From Actinomycetospora soli (GTDB lineage: Bacteria; Actinomycetota; Actinomycetes; Mycobacteriales; Pseudonocardiaceae), in the NCBI RefSeq assembly GCF_021026295.1, contig NZ_JAJNDA010000007.1, forward strand, positions 186,001 through 250,000: 64,000 nt of DNA. Direction: 5' to 3'. Shown here piece by piece: positions 18,458 to 27,007 of this stretch (within the stretch, counting starts at the first letter, position 1; each line of letters starts with the position of its first letter). The notes beneath the pieces were generated by a model, which was given only the letters and a program-made list of their open reading frames with translations, was not told where the DNA came from and did not search any database. Position numbers and translations under genes: made by a program.

Positions 18458-18700
18458 TCAGGCCGACTCGGCCTCGGCGGGCTGCGGCACCGGCTCGACG
18501 CGCAGGTGGTAGACACCGGCACCGTCGGTGAGCGGATGCAGGTCGTAGTGGTGCACGACCTTCGGACCGTCGTGGAGGTGGGTGTGGGTCACCGTGGGCA
18601 GCGGGGCGCCGTGACGGGCCTCGCGGACCTCGACGCGGCCGTCGAGCGGGCCGCCGAGGTAGAGCAGGACGGCGTCCTCACGGGTCGTCTCGTCGGACAT
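18458..18700 (-). CDS. Small conserved-looking hypothetical protein
   Basis: Soluble 80-aa protein, acidic N-terminus, then LLYLGGPLDGRVEVRE, several histidines (VTHTHLHDGPKVVHHYDLH) and the strand GVYHLRVEPVP. The LGGPLDG start is common in small actinobacterial proteins and phage-derived proteins of unknown role. Start ATG at 18700. It is convergent with the preceding membrane gene. Confidence 0.6.
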   Translation of the reverse strand: MSDETTREDAVLLYLGGPLDGRVEVREARHGAPLPTVTHTHLHDGPKVVHHYDLHPLTDGAGVYHLRVEPVPQPAEAESA

Positions 18701-18782
18701 GGTCTGCCTCCCCGGGGTCTCGCGGTTCCGCCACAGGGTAGGTGGGGAACCGGCTCGGCGCTGCGTCCGTCCGGGGTATCTC

Positions 18783-19439
18783 GTGACCAGCGGTGACGAC
18801 GACGTGACCCTCGGCGAACTCGATGCCCAGGTCACGAGCTGGACCGCCCCCGGCACGGCCCCGCTCGTGCCGGAGGTGACGCTGCTGCTCGCCGACGACA
18901 TCCACCGCACCTGGTCCGAGACCGACGAGGCCGCCCCGCCGTTCTGGGCCTTCGCGTGGGCGGGCGGGCAGGCGCTCGCGCGCTGCGTGCTCGACCGGCC
19001 CGAGCTCGTCGTCGGGAAGAAGGTCCTGGACCTGGCGAGCGGGTCGGGCATCGTCGGGATCGCCGCGTTGCGGGCGGGGGCCGCGTCGGTCGTCGCCTCC
19101 GACCACGACGCCCGCGCCCGCGTCGCGACGGCGCGCAACGAGGCGCTCAACGGCGTGCCGGTGGAGGTGGTGGGCGACCTCGTGGGCGAGTCGGACCTCG
19201 TGGTGGACGTCGACGTGATCCTCGCCGGCGACGTGTTCTACGAGCAGCCGATGGCGCGGCTGATGCTGGAGTTCCTCGACGAGGCGACGGGCGTCGGGAT
19301 CGAGGTCTACGTCGGCGACCCGGGGCGGGAGTACCTCCCCCGACGGCGGGTCGAGGCGCTCGCGACCTACGACGTCCCGGAGACCTCGGACCTCGAGGGC
19401 CGGGCGGTCACGCCGACCACGGTGCACCGGTTGATCTAG
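18783..19439 (+). CDS. Class I SAM methyltransferase, PrmA/ETFB-KMT-like
   Basis: Soluble methyltransferase of 218 aa. The sequence shows FWAFAWAGGQALAR, then the SAM-binding motif I VLDLASGSGIVGIAA, motif post I VASDHD, and VILAGDVFYEQP in place of the catalytic (N/D)PP loop. That pattern matches the EtfB lysine methyltransferase / ribosomal protein L11 methyltransferase-like group. The protein substrate is not determinable here. GTG at 18783 is chosen as the first in-frame start after the promoter gap; a GTG 21 nt later is possible. Confidence 0.82.
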   Translation: MTSGDDDVTLGELDAQVTSWTAPGTAPLVPEVTLLLADDIHRTWSETDEAAPPFWAFAWAGGQALARCVLDRPELVVGKKVLDLASGSGIVGIAALRAGAASVVASDHDARARVATARNEALNGVPVEVVGDLVGESDLVVDVDVILAGDVFYEQPMARLMLEFLDEATGVGIEVYVGDPGREYLPRRRVEALATYDVPETSDLEGRAVTPTTVHRLI

Positions 19440-19456
19440 CGGGTAAGCACCGTGAC

Positions 19457-20611
19457 GTGGCCGACCTCTTCTCCCCGCTGGCCGTCAAGGGCGTCACCCT
19501 GCGCAACCGCATCGGGATGTCGCCGATGACGATGCACGAGTCGGTCGACGGCACGATGAACGACTACCACGTGATGTACCTCGGGGCCCGGGCCGCGGGC
19601 GGCTTCGGGCTGGTCTTCCCGGAGCAGGTCGCCATCGTGCCGGAGGGCCGGACGACGCCCGACTGCGCCGGCATCTGGGCCGACCACCAGGTCGAGAGCC
19701 ACGCGCGGGTCACGTCGATGCTGTCCAAGTTCGGCGCGGTGCCCGGCATCCAGCTCGGGCACACCGGGCGCAAGGGCAGCGAGGTCGCGAAGCACGACGT
19801 CGTCGACGGCTACCAGGGCGGCTGGCAGCTGCCGCCCGACCACCCGCGCGGCTGGCAGGTCTCGGGTCCCTCGGCGGTCTGTTACGACGACGGGCACCAC
19901 GACCACCCGGTCCACGCGCTGACCGTGGAGGAGATCCGGGGGCTGCACCGGTCCTACGCCGACGCCGCGCGTCGGGCCGCCGACGCGGGATACCGGTGGC
20001 TGGAGATGCACTTCGCGCACGGATACCTCGGCGCGGAGTTCTTCTCGCCGCTGGCGAACCACCGCGACGACGAGTACGGCGGGTCGCTGGAGAACCGGGC
20101 CCGGTTCCTGCTCGAGGCGCTCGACGCGGTCCGGGAGGTGTGGCCCGAGGAGTACCCGCTGACGATGCGGCTGGGCTCCGACGACGGCCACCCCGACGGC
20201 GTGCAGTTCGACGACGCCGTCACCGCGGTCGGCTGGATGGCCGAGCACGGCCTCGACCTCGCCGACATGAGCATGGGCTTCAACACCGCAGACATGCCGG
20301 ACCGCCCCGACTTCCACCGTCCCGCGTTCATGGCCGAGCGCGCCGCGCGAGTGCGGAAGGAGGTCGGCATCCCGATGATGTCGAGCTGGAACCTCGGGCG
20401 CCCGCAGGACGCCGACGCGGCGGTCCGGGACGGGTGGATCGACGTCGTCCTGCTCGGGACCCCGGCCCTGACCAACCCGCACTGGCCGGTCTGGGCGGCC
20501 CGCGAGCTCGGCCGCGAGCGCCCGTTCGACCTGCTGCCCGACGACTGGCAGTGGTGGATCGAGCACTTCCGCGGCCCCGAGCAGAGCATCGGGCTGCCGC
20601 CGGTCGGATAG
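19457..20611 (+). CDS. NADH:flavin oxidoreductase, Old Yellow Enzyme family
   Basis: FMN-dependent TIM-barrel reductase, 384 aa. Landmarks: LFSPLAVKGVTLRNRIGMSPM at the N-terminus, GIQLGHTGRKGS, the His-rich substrate site around residues 175-190, GYRWLEMHFAHGYLGAEFFSP, NHRDDEYGGSLENRARF and LRLGSDD. The long YqjM-like class fits. The usual His/Asn pair after GIEIH is present as LEMHFAHG. Substrate is unknown. The GTG at 19457 lies 15 bp after the methyltransferase stop, so the genes are probably co-transcribed. Confidence 0.9.
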   Translation: MADLFSPLAVKGVTLRNRIGMSPMTMHESVDGTMNDYHVMYLGARAAGGFGLVFPEQVAIVPEGRTTPDCAGIWADHQVESHARVTSMLSKFGAVPGIQLGHTGRKGSEVAKHDVVDGYQGGWQLPPDHPRGWQVSGPSAVCYDDGHHDHPVHALTVEEIRGLHRSYADAARRAADAGYRWLEMHFAHGYLGAEFFSPLANHRDDEYGGSLENRARFLLEALDAVREVWPEEYPLTMRLGSDDGHPDGVQFDDAVTAVGWMAEHGLDLADMSMGFNTADMPDRPDFHRPAFMAERAARVRKEVGIPMMSSWNLGRPQDADAAVRDGWIDVVLLGTPALTNPHWPVWAARELGRERPFDLLPDDWQWWIEHFRGPEQSIGLPPVG

Positions 20612-20671
20612 GTCGGCCCGAGTACCTGCTCCATTCGCGAGCATGTTGCGCCGGATGGCCCCTGGATCTTG

Positions 20672-20687
20672 TCGAACTGGTGTTCGA
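20672..20687. promoter_or_regulatory. LexA (SOS) box
   Basis: TCGAACTGGTGTTCGA is a perfect match to the actinobacterial LexA operator TCGAAC-N4-GTTCGA. It lies 10 bp before the start codon of the DUF222/HNH gene, so that gene is very probably DNA-damage inducible. Confidence 0.85.
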
Positions 20688-20697
20688 TGATGGGTGC

Positions 20698-22602
20698 ATG
20701 GCGATCGAGGCAGGGTGGGACCCCGACACGGGGATGCCGCTGCCTGACGACCCGCCGTTCGTGCCGCTCTCGGACGAGGAGCTCGCGGCGTGGGCGGTCG
20801 AGGACGCCCTCGCGCCGATCTCGGCGTACTCCTTCGATGATGAGGAGGAGCCGCCACTCGCCACCGAGCCGGTCGAGCCGGTGGAGCCTGGGTGGGCGGT
20901 GCCGGGAGTCTCGGAGCCGGAGGCGTCCTCGGACGGTGAGGTGTCGGCGGGGTCGTTGGCGTTGTTGGCCGAGGGCGCGGCGGCGGTGCGGGCCCGACGG
21001 TTGGCGGGGGCCCGGTTGTACCGGGCGATCAACGCGATCCGTGACAGCGATGTCCTCGACGAGACCGGCTACCGGCGGATGTCGCGGCTGCTCGAGGACC
21101 ATCTGCGCCTGGACCCCACCACGGTGCGCCTGCTCGAGCGGCAGGCGGACGCGCTGCGCGAGACCGTCACCCCCACCGGAGCCACGACACCGGCCGATCT
21201 GCCCGCGACGGCGGCGGTGGTCGAGGACGGGCTGGTCGACGAGCACCACGTCGAGATCATCCGCAAGACCATGCAGCGTCTCGGCGCGGTCCCCGGCCTC
21301 GGGCCGGCGGTGCTGGCGACGGCGGAGGAGCAGCTCGCGGCGTTGGCCACCACCCACAGCCCGAAGGCGTTGTTCTCGGCGGCCAAGGTGATCGCGGATC
21401 GGCTCGACCCCGACGGGGCGGCCCCGAAGGACGACGACGCCTCGGGCAACGAGTTGCGCTACACCAAGCGCCGCAACGGTGACCTGCACGCCAAACTGGT
21501 ACTGCGCGAACGGACCGCGGCAGCCCTGTTCGACGACGCCATCCGGGCCGCCACGCCTGCTCCGGCGTCGTCGGTGGTCGCCGACCCGGACACCGGGGAA
21601 GCCCCGGAATCCGCCGATGGGAACCGTGGGCACGACCCGCGCGACGAGGCCGACCGCTCCCTCCCGGCCCGCCAAGCCTCCGGGCTGCTGGACCTGATCT
21701 CCGCCAGCCACCACGCCGGCCTCAACGAACCCGACCCCGAGCCCGGCACCGGGCAGGCGTCGATGCCGTTCCCCGACCCCGGCCTCGACGAGACCGTGCC
21801 CGGGAACGACGCGCGAACCGATGTCACCGGCACCGGTTCCGACGCGAACCGCGCACCGGAGCCCGCCACCGACGAGCCCTCGCCCGAGGAGGACGCGGGA
21901 ACCGGTGCCACCGGCACCGGATCCGACGCCACCTCCAAGCGCGAGCCCGAGGCGGACGAGCCCTCGATGTTCGGCCCCGGCGCGCCCACGCCGGACCACG
22001 AATCCGATGCAACTACTGAGTCCGAGGCCGATGAACCACCGCCACCGCGGCGGCCGTGGACCCCACCGGACGTCGACACCATGGCGCTCCCCGGCCGGGA
22101 ACGCGTCACCCTGACCGTGACGCTGGACTACGAGACGCTGCGCCAACAACTCGCCGACACCAGCACCGCACTGGCCCTGCTCGGTGACTCCACCTGGATC
22201 CGCCCCGACACCGCGCGGCGGTTGGCGTGCGACGCCGACATCATCCCCATGCTGCTCGGCTCGAAGGGTGAAGTCCTCGACGTCGGCCGCAAGACCCGCT
22301 CGATCCCCACCGCCACCGCCCGCGCCGTCACCCGCCGGGATCGGCACTGCGCGTTCCCCGGCTGCCGCCGACGCGCGCGGCACTCCGAAATCCACCACAT
22401 CATCCACTGGGCCAACGGCGGACACACCGAACCCGACAACCTCGTCTGCCTCTGCCGGTATCACCACGACCTCGTCCACCACAGCGGCTGGGACGTCCAC
22501 ATGACCGACCACATGCCCTGGTTCCGACCCCCCACATGGCTCGACCCCACCCGACAACCCCGACACAACCGGCCCTGGCAGGCCATGGACAGGGCTGCCT
22601 GA
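20698..22602 (+). CDS. DUF222/HNH endonuclease (13E12-family)
   Basis: Protein of 634 aa with a DUF222 (13E12 repeat-like) body and a C-terminal HNH nuclease domain at about residues 545-600. The HNH metal site is visible as CAFPGC, then SEIHHIIHWANGG, NLVCLCRYHHDLVHH. Between them is a long disordered acidic Pro/Glu/Thr-rich linker (about 280-460) that includes a 28-residue tandem duplication. 13E12 proteins are multi-copy in mycobacteria and related genera and several are LexA-controlled; the SOS box 10 bp upstream fits. Function in damage response or as a selfish element is unresolved. Confidence 0.88.
   Translation: MAIEAGWDPDTGMPLPDDPPFVPLSDEELAAWAVEDALAPISAYSFDDEEEPPLATEPVEPVEPGWAVPGVSEPEASSDGEVSAGSLALLAEGAAAVRARRLAGARLYRAINAIRDSDVLDETGYRRMSRLLEDHLRLDPTTVRLLERQADALRETVTPTGATTPADLPATAAVVEDGLVDEHHVEIIRKTMQRLGAVPGLGPAVLATAEEQLAALATTHSPKALFSAAKVIADRLDPDGAAPKDDDASGNELRYTKRRNGDLHAKLVLRERTAAALFDDAIRAATPAPASSVVADPDTGEAPESADGNRGHDPRDEADRSLPARQASGLLDLISASHHAGLNEPDPEPGTGQASMPFPDPGLDETVPGNDARTDVTGTGSDANRAPEPATDEPSPEEDAGTGATGTGSDATSKREPEADEPSMFGPGAPTPDHESDATTESEADEPPPPRRPWTPPDVDTMALPGRERVTLTVTLDYETLRQQLADTSTALALLGDSTWIRPDTARRLACDADIIPMLLGSKGEVLDVGRKTRSIPTATARAVTRRDRHCAFPGCRRRARHSEIHHIIHWANGGHTEPDNLVCLCRYHHDLVHHSGWDVHMTDHMPWFRPPTWLDPTRQPRHNRPWQAMDRAA
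21815..21982. repeat. 84-bp imperfect tandem duplication inside the HNH gene
   Basis: Two successive 84-bp units encode 28-residue repeats with shared TGTGSDA and DEPS motifs in the acidic linker of the HNH protein. The period is a multiple of 3, so the frame is kept. Confidence 0.65.
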
Positions 22603-22701
22603 GCGCTGTGCTCGGGCAGCCCCGTCCCGCCGGCGGGGACGTGTCTCGCGCACCACCCCCGCGACCGGAACACCCGCGACCGGCGCGGGGTTGGCCCGCG
22701 C

Positions 22702-23361
22702 ATGAGGATCGGCATCATCGGAGCGGGCCTGATCGCGGGCACGCTGACGCGGCGGCTCACGTCCCTGGGGCACGAGGTGCGGGTGGCCAACTCCCGCGAC
22801 CCCGAGACGCTCGCGGACCTGGCCGCGGAGACCGGCGCGACCGCGGTGTGGGCGAGCGAGGCGGCGCAGGACGCGGACCTCGTCGTCGTGAGCATCCCGC
22901 AGAAGAACACCCCGAACCTGCCCGAGGGCGTGGTCGCGAGCCGGAAGCCCGGCGCGCCCGTCGTCGAGACGAACAACTACTACCCGCAGCAGCGCGACGG
23001 TCGGATCGACGCGATCGAGGAGGGCACCCCGGAGAGCGTCTGGGTGTCCGAGCAGCTCGGCACGCCGGTCTACAAGGCGTTCAACGGCATCTACTGGGAG
23101 CACCTGCTCAACCGCGGCCGCCCGCGCGGCGAGGCCGGGCGCATCGCGCTCCCGGTCGCCGGGGCCGACGGCCCGGGCAAGGAGACGGTGCTGGCGCTGG
23201 TCGACGAGCTCGGGTTCGACCCGGTCGACGCCGGGCCGCTCGAGGAGTCGTGGCGTCAGCAGCCCGGCACGCCGGTGTACGGCACGGACCTCGACGCCGA
23301 CGGCGTCCGCGCGGCCCTGGCCGCGGCCCCGCCGGAGCGTCCGGCGGAGTTCTCGGCCTGA
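22702..23361 (+). CDS. NAD(P)-binding reductase, F420-dependent NADP reductase-like
   Basis: Rossmann-fold protein of 219 aa beginning MRIGIIGAGLIAGTLTRRL with the GxGxxA/G nucleotide loop, VRVANSRDPE (NADP-type Ser-Arg after strand 2) and VVVSIPQKN. It belongs with the NPD/F420H2:NADP oxidoreductase-like family found in actinobacteria. The C-terminal part (VYKAFNGIYWEHLL) contacts the second substrate in that family. Start ATG at 22702. Monocistronic as far as can be seen. Confidence 0.82.
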   Translation: MRIGIIGAGLIAGTLTRRLTSLGHEVRVANSRDPETLADLAAETGATAVWASEAAQDADLVVVSIPQKNTPNLPEGVVASRKPGAPVVETNNYYPQQRDGRIDAIEEGTPESVWVSEQLGTPVYKAFNGIYWEHLLNRGRPRGEAGRIALPVAGADGPGKETVLALVDELGFDPVDAGPLEESWRQQPGTPVYGTDLDADGVRAALAAAPPERPAEFSA

Positions 23362-23507
23362 GCCGCGGGCCTTCCCACGATCGTGACGTACTCCATCCGG
23401 TCGAGTCCGTGACGATTCCCGCGCGGCAGACGTCCCACTGGTGAGTGCGGCGGTCGGATGTTCCCCGGCCGCCGCCCGCCAGGGGCCGCCGACGGAGGGA
23501 GACCGCC

Positions 23508-23687
23508 ATGACGACGGGACGCACGACCGGGACCGGCGAGCGCCGCGACACCGGGGCCGAGCGCCGCCCGGGCTGGGGCGAGCTGCTGCGCACCCCGGGC
23601 GCGATCCGCGGCGGCGTCGCGCTGCTCGTGCTGCTGGCGATCTACCTGATCGGCGCGCTGTCGCACCTGCACGTGCTCGGCCTGTAG
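23508..23687 (+). CDS. Small single-pass membrane protein
   Basis: Protein of 59 aa: a polar Arg/Thr-rich N-terminus, then one hydrophobic helix (GGVALLVLLAIYLIGAL, about residues 36-52) and a short tail. A GGAGGGAG ribosome site lies just before the ATG at 23508, supporting translation. No family recognised. Confidence 0.6.
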   Translation: MTTGRTTGTGERRDTGAERRPGWGELLRTPGAIRGGVALLVLLAIYLIGALSHLHVLGL

Positions 23688-23723
23688 CGGTCACCGCACC
23701 GCGCCGTGGGGCATGATCGGCCC

Positions 23724-24710
23724 ATGCGCGCAGTGCAGGTGAGCAAGCTCGAGGGTCCGGAGGCACTCGAGGTCGTCGAGGTCGACGAGCCGGTCGCCGG
23801 CCCGGACCAGGTCCTCATCGACGTCGAGGCGGCGGGGGTCGTGTTCCCCGACCTGCTGCAGACGCGGGGCGAGTACCAGATGAAGCCGGAGCTGCCGTTC
23901 GTCCTCGGCTCCGAGGTCGCCGGCACCGTGCGCACCGCCCCCGACGGGTCCGGGTTCTCGCCCGGCGACCGCGTCGCGGCGCTCTGTGTCGTGGGCGCGT
24001 TCGCTGAGACCGTCGCCGCCAACGTCGACCAGACGTTCCCGCTGCCCGATGCGGTGTCCTTCGACGTCGGCGCGGGCCTGCCGATGAACTACCTGACCGC
24101 CGAGTTCGTCGTCGCGACCCGGGGTCGGCTCGCCGAGGGCGAGACCGTGCTGGTGCACGGCGCCGCGGGCGGCGTCGGGATCGCCTGCATCCAGTTCGCC
24201 AAGGCGCGGGGCGCCACCGTCATCGCCGTCGTGTCGACCGAGGGCAAGGCCGAGGTCGCCCGCTCCGCCGGTGCCGACCACGCCGTGCTCGTCACCGACG
24301 CCGAGGGCACGGGCTTCAAGGACGCGGTCCTCGCGCTGACCGACAAGCGGGGCGTCGACGTGATCGTCGACCCGGTCGGTGGCGACCGCTTCACCGACTC
24401 GCTGCGCTCGCTCGCCCGCGCCGGGCGGCTCGTCGTCGTCGGGTTCACCGGCGGCGAGATCCCGACGGTGAAGGTGAACCGGCTGCTGCTGCGCAACACC
24501 GAGGTGGTCGGCGCCGGCTGGGGCGAGTGGGCCTGGAGCAACCCCGGGTACATGCGCCGTCAGTGGGACGAACTGACCGACGACATCGCCTCCGGCCTCC
24601 TCGCGCCGCCGATCAGCGGCGTCTACCCGCTCGCGGAGGCCGCCGCAGCGGTCGGCGAGCTGGCGGAGCGGCGGGTCACGGGCAAGGTCGTGATCCACAC
24701 CCGCGAGTAG
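23724..24710 (+). CDS. NADPH:quinone oxidoreductase, zinc-independent MDR family
   Basis: Medium-chain dehydrogenase/reductase of 328 aa. N-terminal GroES-like part (VVFPDLLQTRGEYQMKPELPFVLGSEVAGTV), then the NADPH-binding AAGGVGIACIQFAKARGATVIA (about 148-170) and the VDPVGGDRF segment. The structural and catalytic zinc ligands of alcohol dehydrogenases are missing, as expected for QOR-type enzymes. It probably reduces quinones or conjugated enones. Start ATG at 23724. The alpha/beta hydrolase gene follows 51 bp later. Confidence 0.88.
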   Translation: MRAVQVSKLEGPEALEVVEVDEPVAGPDQVLIDVEAAGVVFPDLLQTRGEYQMKPELPFVLGSEVAGTVRTAPDGSGFSPGDRVAALCVVGAFAETVAANVDQTFPLPDAVSFDVGAGLPMNYLTAEFVVATRGRLAEGETVLVHGAAGGVGIACIQFAKARGATVIAVVSTEGKAEVARSAGADHAVLVTDAEGTGFKDAVLALTDKRGVDVIVDPVGGDRFTDSLRSLARAGRLVVVGFTGGEIPTVKVNRLLLRNTEVVGAGWGEWAWSNPGYMRRQWDELTDDIASGLLAPPISGVYPLAEAAAAVGELAERRVTGKVVIHTRE

Positions 24711-24761
24711 TCCGGATACGGTCCTCCCCGACATCGACACCGCCGTCGGGGAGGTCCGATC

Positions 24762-25550
24762 ATGCTCGCCCACAGCCGCACCGGGAGCGGGGAACCCCTG
24801 TTCCTCGTCCACGGCATCACCCACCGCCGTCAGGGCTGGGACCCGGTGATCCCGTTGCTGGACCGCGAGCACGAGGTGATCGCGATCGACCTCCCCGGGC
24901 ACGGCGAGTCCGCCGACGTCGACCCCGGGTTCGACGGCTCGACCCGACCGCTGGTCGAGGCGGTCGAGGGGCTCGCGAGCGACCTCGGGATCGAGCGCCC
25001 GCACATCGCCGGCAACTCGCTCGGCGGGCTCATCGCCCTGGAGATGGCGGCGCGGGGCTCGGTGCGCTCGGCGACCGCGCTGTCGCCCGCGGGCTTCTGG
25101 TCGCCCGTCGGCCGCCTCTGGGCGAAGACGCTGCTCGGCGGCTCCTCGAAGCTCCTCCAGTCGTGGTCGCGCGAGCGGCTGGACGCCGTGCTCGGGTCGA
25201 AGGCGGGCCGGCACGCGCTGCTGAGCGCCCTGGTCGCCCACCCCGGACGGGACCACTACGCGGGGATGGGCGACGACCTGCAGGGCCTCGCCCGCCCGCG
25301 CGAGGGCTTCGCGACGATGCTCGCCGCGCTCGACACGTGGACGGCGCCGCGCCGCTCGGACGTCCCGACGATGGTCGGCTGGGGCGCCCGCGACTACCTG
25401 CTCCCGCGCGTGCAGATCCGGCGCCTGCGCCAGGTGCTGCCGGACGCCCGCGTCGTGGTGCTGCCGGGCTGCGGCCACGTCCCGATGGCCGACGACCCGG
25501 AGCTCACCGCGGAGCTGATCCTCGGCACCGCGCGACTCTCCCGCGTCTAG
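24762..25550 (+). CDS. Alpha/beta hydrolase
   Basis: Cytosolic alpha/beta-hydrolase fold enzyme, 262 aa. The oxyanion segment LVHGITHRRQGWDPV is followed by DLPGHGES, the nucleophile elbow GNSLGG with Ser about residue 86, a lid region (about 120-185), Asp in WGARDYLLP and the catalytic His in GCGHVPM. All triad residues are visible. Substrate is unknown. Start ATG at 24762. Confidence 0.87.
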   Translation: MLAHSRTGSGEPLFLVHGITHRRQGWDPVIPLLDREHEVIAIDLPGHGESADVDPGFDGSTRPLVEAVEGLASDLGIERPHIAGNSLGGLIALEMAARGSVRSATALSPAGFWSPVGRLWAKTLLGGSSKLLQSWSRERLDAVLGSKAGRHALLSALVAHPGRDHYAGMGDDLQGLARPREGFATMLAALDTWTAPRRSDVPTMVGWGARDYLLPRVQIRRLRQVLPDARVVVLPGCGHVPMADDPELTAELILGTARLSRV

Positions 25551-25589
25551 ACCCATGCACGGGTGCTGATCCGTGGCAGGCTGCGGGCC

Positions 25590-25769
25590 GTGGCCCACGA
25601 GAACGAGTGGTACTACTGCCTGAAGCACAACACGGTGGAGCCGTACGACGGGTGTCGCGCGGCCGACCGCCTCGGTCCCTATCCCGATCAGGACACCGCC
25701 GCGCGGGCGCTCGAGATCGCCCGCGAGCGGACCGAGGAGGAGGACCGCCGGGACCGCGAGAGTCGCTGA
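25590..25769 (+). CDS. Small conserved actinobacterial protein (EWYYCLKH type)
   Basis: Soluble 59-aa protein with the pattern EWYYCLKHNTVEPYDGC, DRLGPYPDQDTAARALEIA. This aromatic-Cys core is recognisable from short unnamed proteins found widely in actinobacteria; the paired Cys could bind metal or form a disulphide. The GTG at 25590 excludes an unconserved extension. It ends 2 bp before the OsmC gene, suggesting one transcript. Confidence 0.7.
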   Translation: MAHENEWYYCLKHNTVEPYDGCRAADRLGPYPDQDTAARALEIARERTEEEDRRDRESR

Positions 25770-25771
25770 CG

Positions 25772-26209
25772 GTGGCCCACGAGTACCGGCTCACGGTGTC
25801 CTGGTCGGACGACCCGGGCACCGTGGACTACCGGTCCTACACGCGGAACCACACGGTCGCGGCGACCGGGAGGCCGACGCTCGAGGGCTCGGCCGACCGG
25901 TCCTTCCACGGCGACGCCTCCCGGTGGAACCCGGAGGAACTGCTGGTGGCGGCCCTGTCCGAGTGCCACCTGCTCAGCTTCCTGCACCTCGCGGCCGAGG
26001 CCGGCGTCGTCGTGACCGCCTACACCGACAGCCCGGTCGGGCGGATGACCCGCGACGACGACGGCGGCTGGTCCTTCGAGTCCGTCGTCCTGCACCCGGA
26101 GATCACGACGACGGGCGGGGCCGCCGATCTCGACGCGCTCCACCACGCCGCGCACGAGGCGTGCTTCATCGCCCGCAGCGTGGCGTTCCCGGTGACGGTC
26201 GCGACCTAG
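25772..26209 (+). CDS. OsmC/Ohr-family protein
   Basis: OsmC-fold thiol peroxidase-like protein, 145 aa. The family segment NPEELLVAALSECHLLSFLHLAAEAGV carries the first redox Cys (SECH). The second appears in HEACFIARSV near the C-terminus, so the two-Cys peroxidatic pair is intact. It may detoxify organic hydroperoxides. Its stop overlaps the stop of the convergent IclR gene by 4 bp at a CTAG. Confidence 0.85.
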   Translation: MAHEYRLTVSWSDDPGTVDYRSYTRNHTVAATGRPTLEGSADRSFHGDASRWNPEELLVAALSECHLLSFLHLAAEAGVVVTAYTDSPVGRMTRDDDGGWSFESVVLHPEITTTGGAADLDALHHAAHEACFIARSVAFPVTVAT

Positions 26210-26952
26210 CGGTACCAGAGCCGGTGCGCGGTCCGGGCGACGTCGGTGACGGCGCGGATCGTCTCCGCGCGGCAGGTGTCGAGCTGGCGGGTCGGCATGG
26301 ACACCGCGAGGCAGGCCGCCACGCGGCCGCCCGGGTCGGCCACGGGGGCGGCGACGCAGCTGAACCCCTCCGCGAACTCCTCGCGGTCGAGGGCGTAGCC
26401 GTCGCGGCGGATCGTCGCGAGCTCGACGTCGAGGGTCAGCGGGTCGGTGATCGTGGTGGCCGTGAACCGCGTCCAGGACGCGCCCTCGAGGCGGGACCGG
26501 CGCGCGGACGAGAAGGCCATGAGCACCTTCGCGGCCGCGACGGCGTGCGCCATGGTCGGCGGCACCCGGGCGGGCAGCTCCGGGATCCGGGCGAGCCGCT
26601 CGTGGCCCCGGGCGTCGAGCAGGTCGACGTGGTCGTCGTCGGTCCACTCCGCCAGGTAGGCCCGCGCCCGCGTGCGGCGGTGCAGCTCGGTGACGGCGTC
26701 GGCGAGCATCGTCGGGACCTCGGACGCCCGCGCCACGGGACCGGCGAGGCCCTCGGGCCCCGGCCGCATGCGGAAGGTGCCGGCCGACGTCCGCTCGACG
26801 TACCCGCCCGCCACGAGCGCGTCCACGGCCTGCCGGGCCGACGCGGTCGGGCGCCCGAGCTGCCGTTCGGCGCTGCGCAGGTCGAGTCCGTCCGGGTTCG
26901 CGGCGAACAGGCGCAGGGCGCGCAGGGTGCCGGCGGGGGCAGCGGTCGTCAC
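26206..26952 (-). CDS. IclR-family transcriptional regulator
   Basis: Regulator of 248 aa with an N-terminal winged HTH (about residues 9-60: LRALRLFAANPDGLDLRSAERQLG, TASARQAVDALVAGGYVERT) and a C-terminal effector-binding domain typical of IclR (GYALDREEFAEGFSCVAAPVADPGGRVAACLAVSMP). The usual IclR linker is present. Start GTG at 26952. Its target is not adjacent in an obvious way; the convergent OsmC gene is only a candidate. Confidence 0.85.
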   Translation of the reverse strand: MTTAAPAGTLRALRLFAANPDGLDLRSAERQLGRPTASARQAVDALVAGGYVERTSAGTFRMRPGPEGLAGPVARASEVPTMLADAVTELHRRTRARAYLAEWTDDDHVDLLDARGHERLARIPELPARVPPTMAHAVAAAKVLMAFSSARRSRLEGASWTRFTATTITDPLTLDVELATIRRDGYALDREEFAEGFSCVAAPVADPGGRVAACLAVSMPTRQLDTCRAETIRAVTDVARTAHRLWYR

Positions 26953-27007
26953 CCTCCGGAGCCTAGATCGCGGAGGGTGACGTGCTGCTGAGCTGAACGA
27001 GTGAAAC

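Noticed and set aside
19008-19020. Copies of GTCGTCGGGAA at 19008 and (inverted) near 50503
   Set aside because: They lack the ACCC flank and encode conserved Val-Val-Gly stretches, so they are explained by codon choice and not counted in the repeat family.
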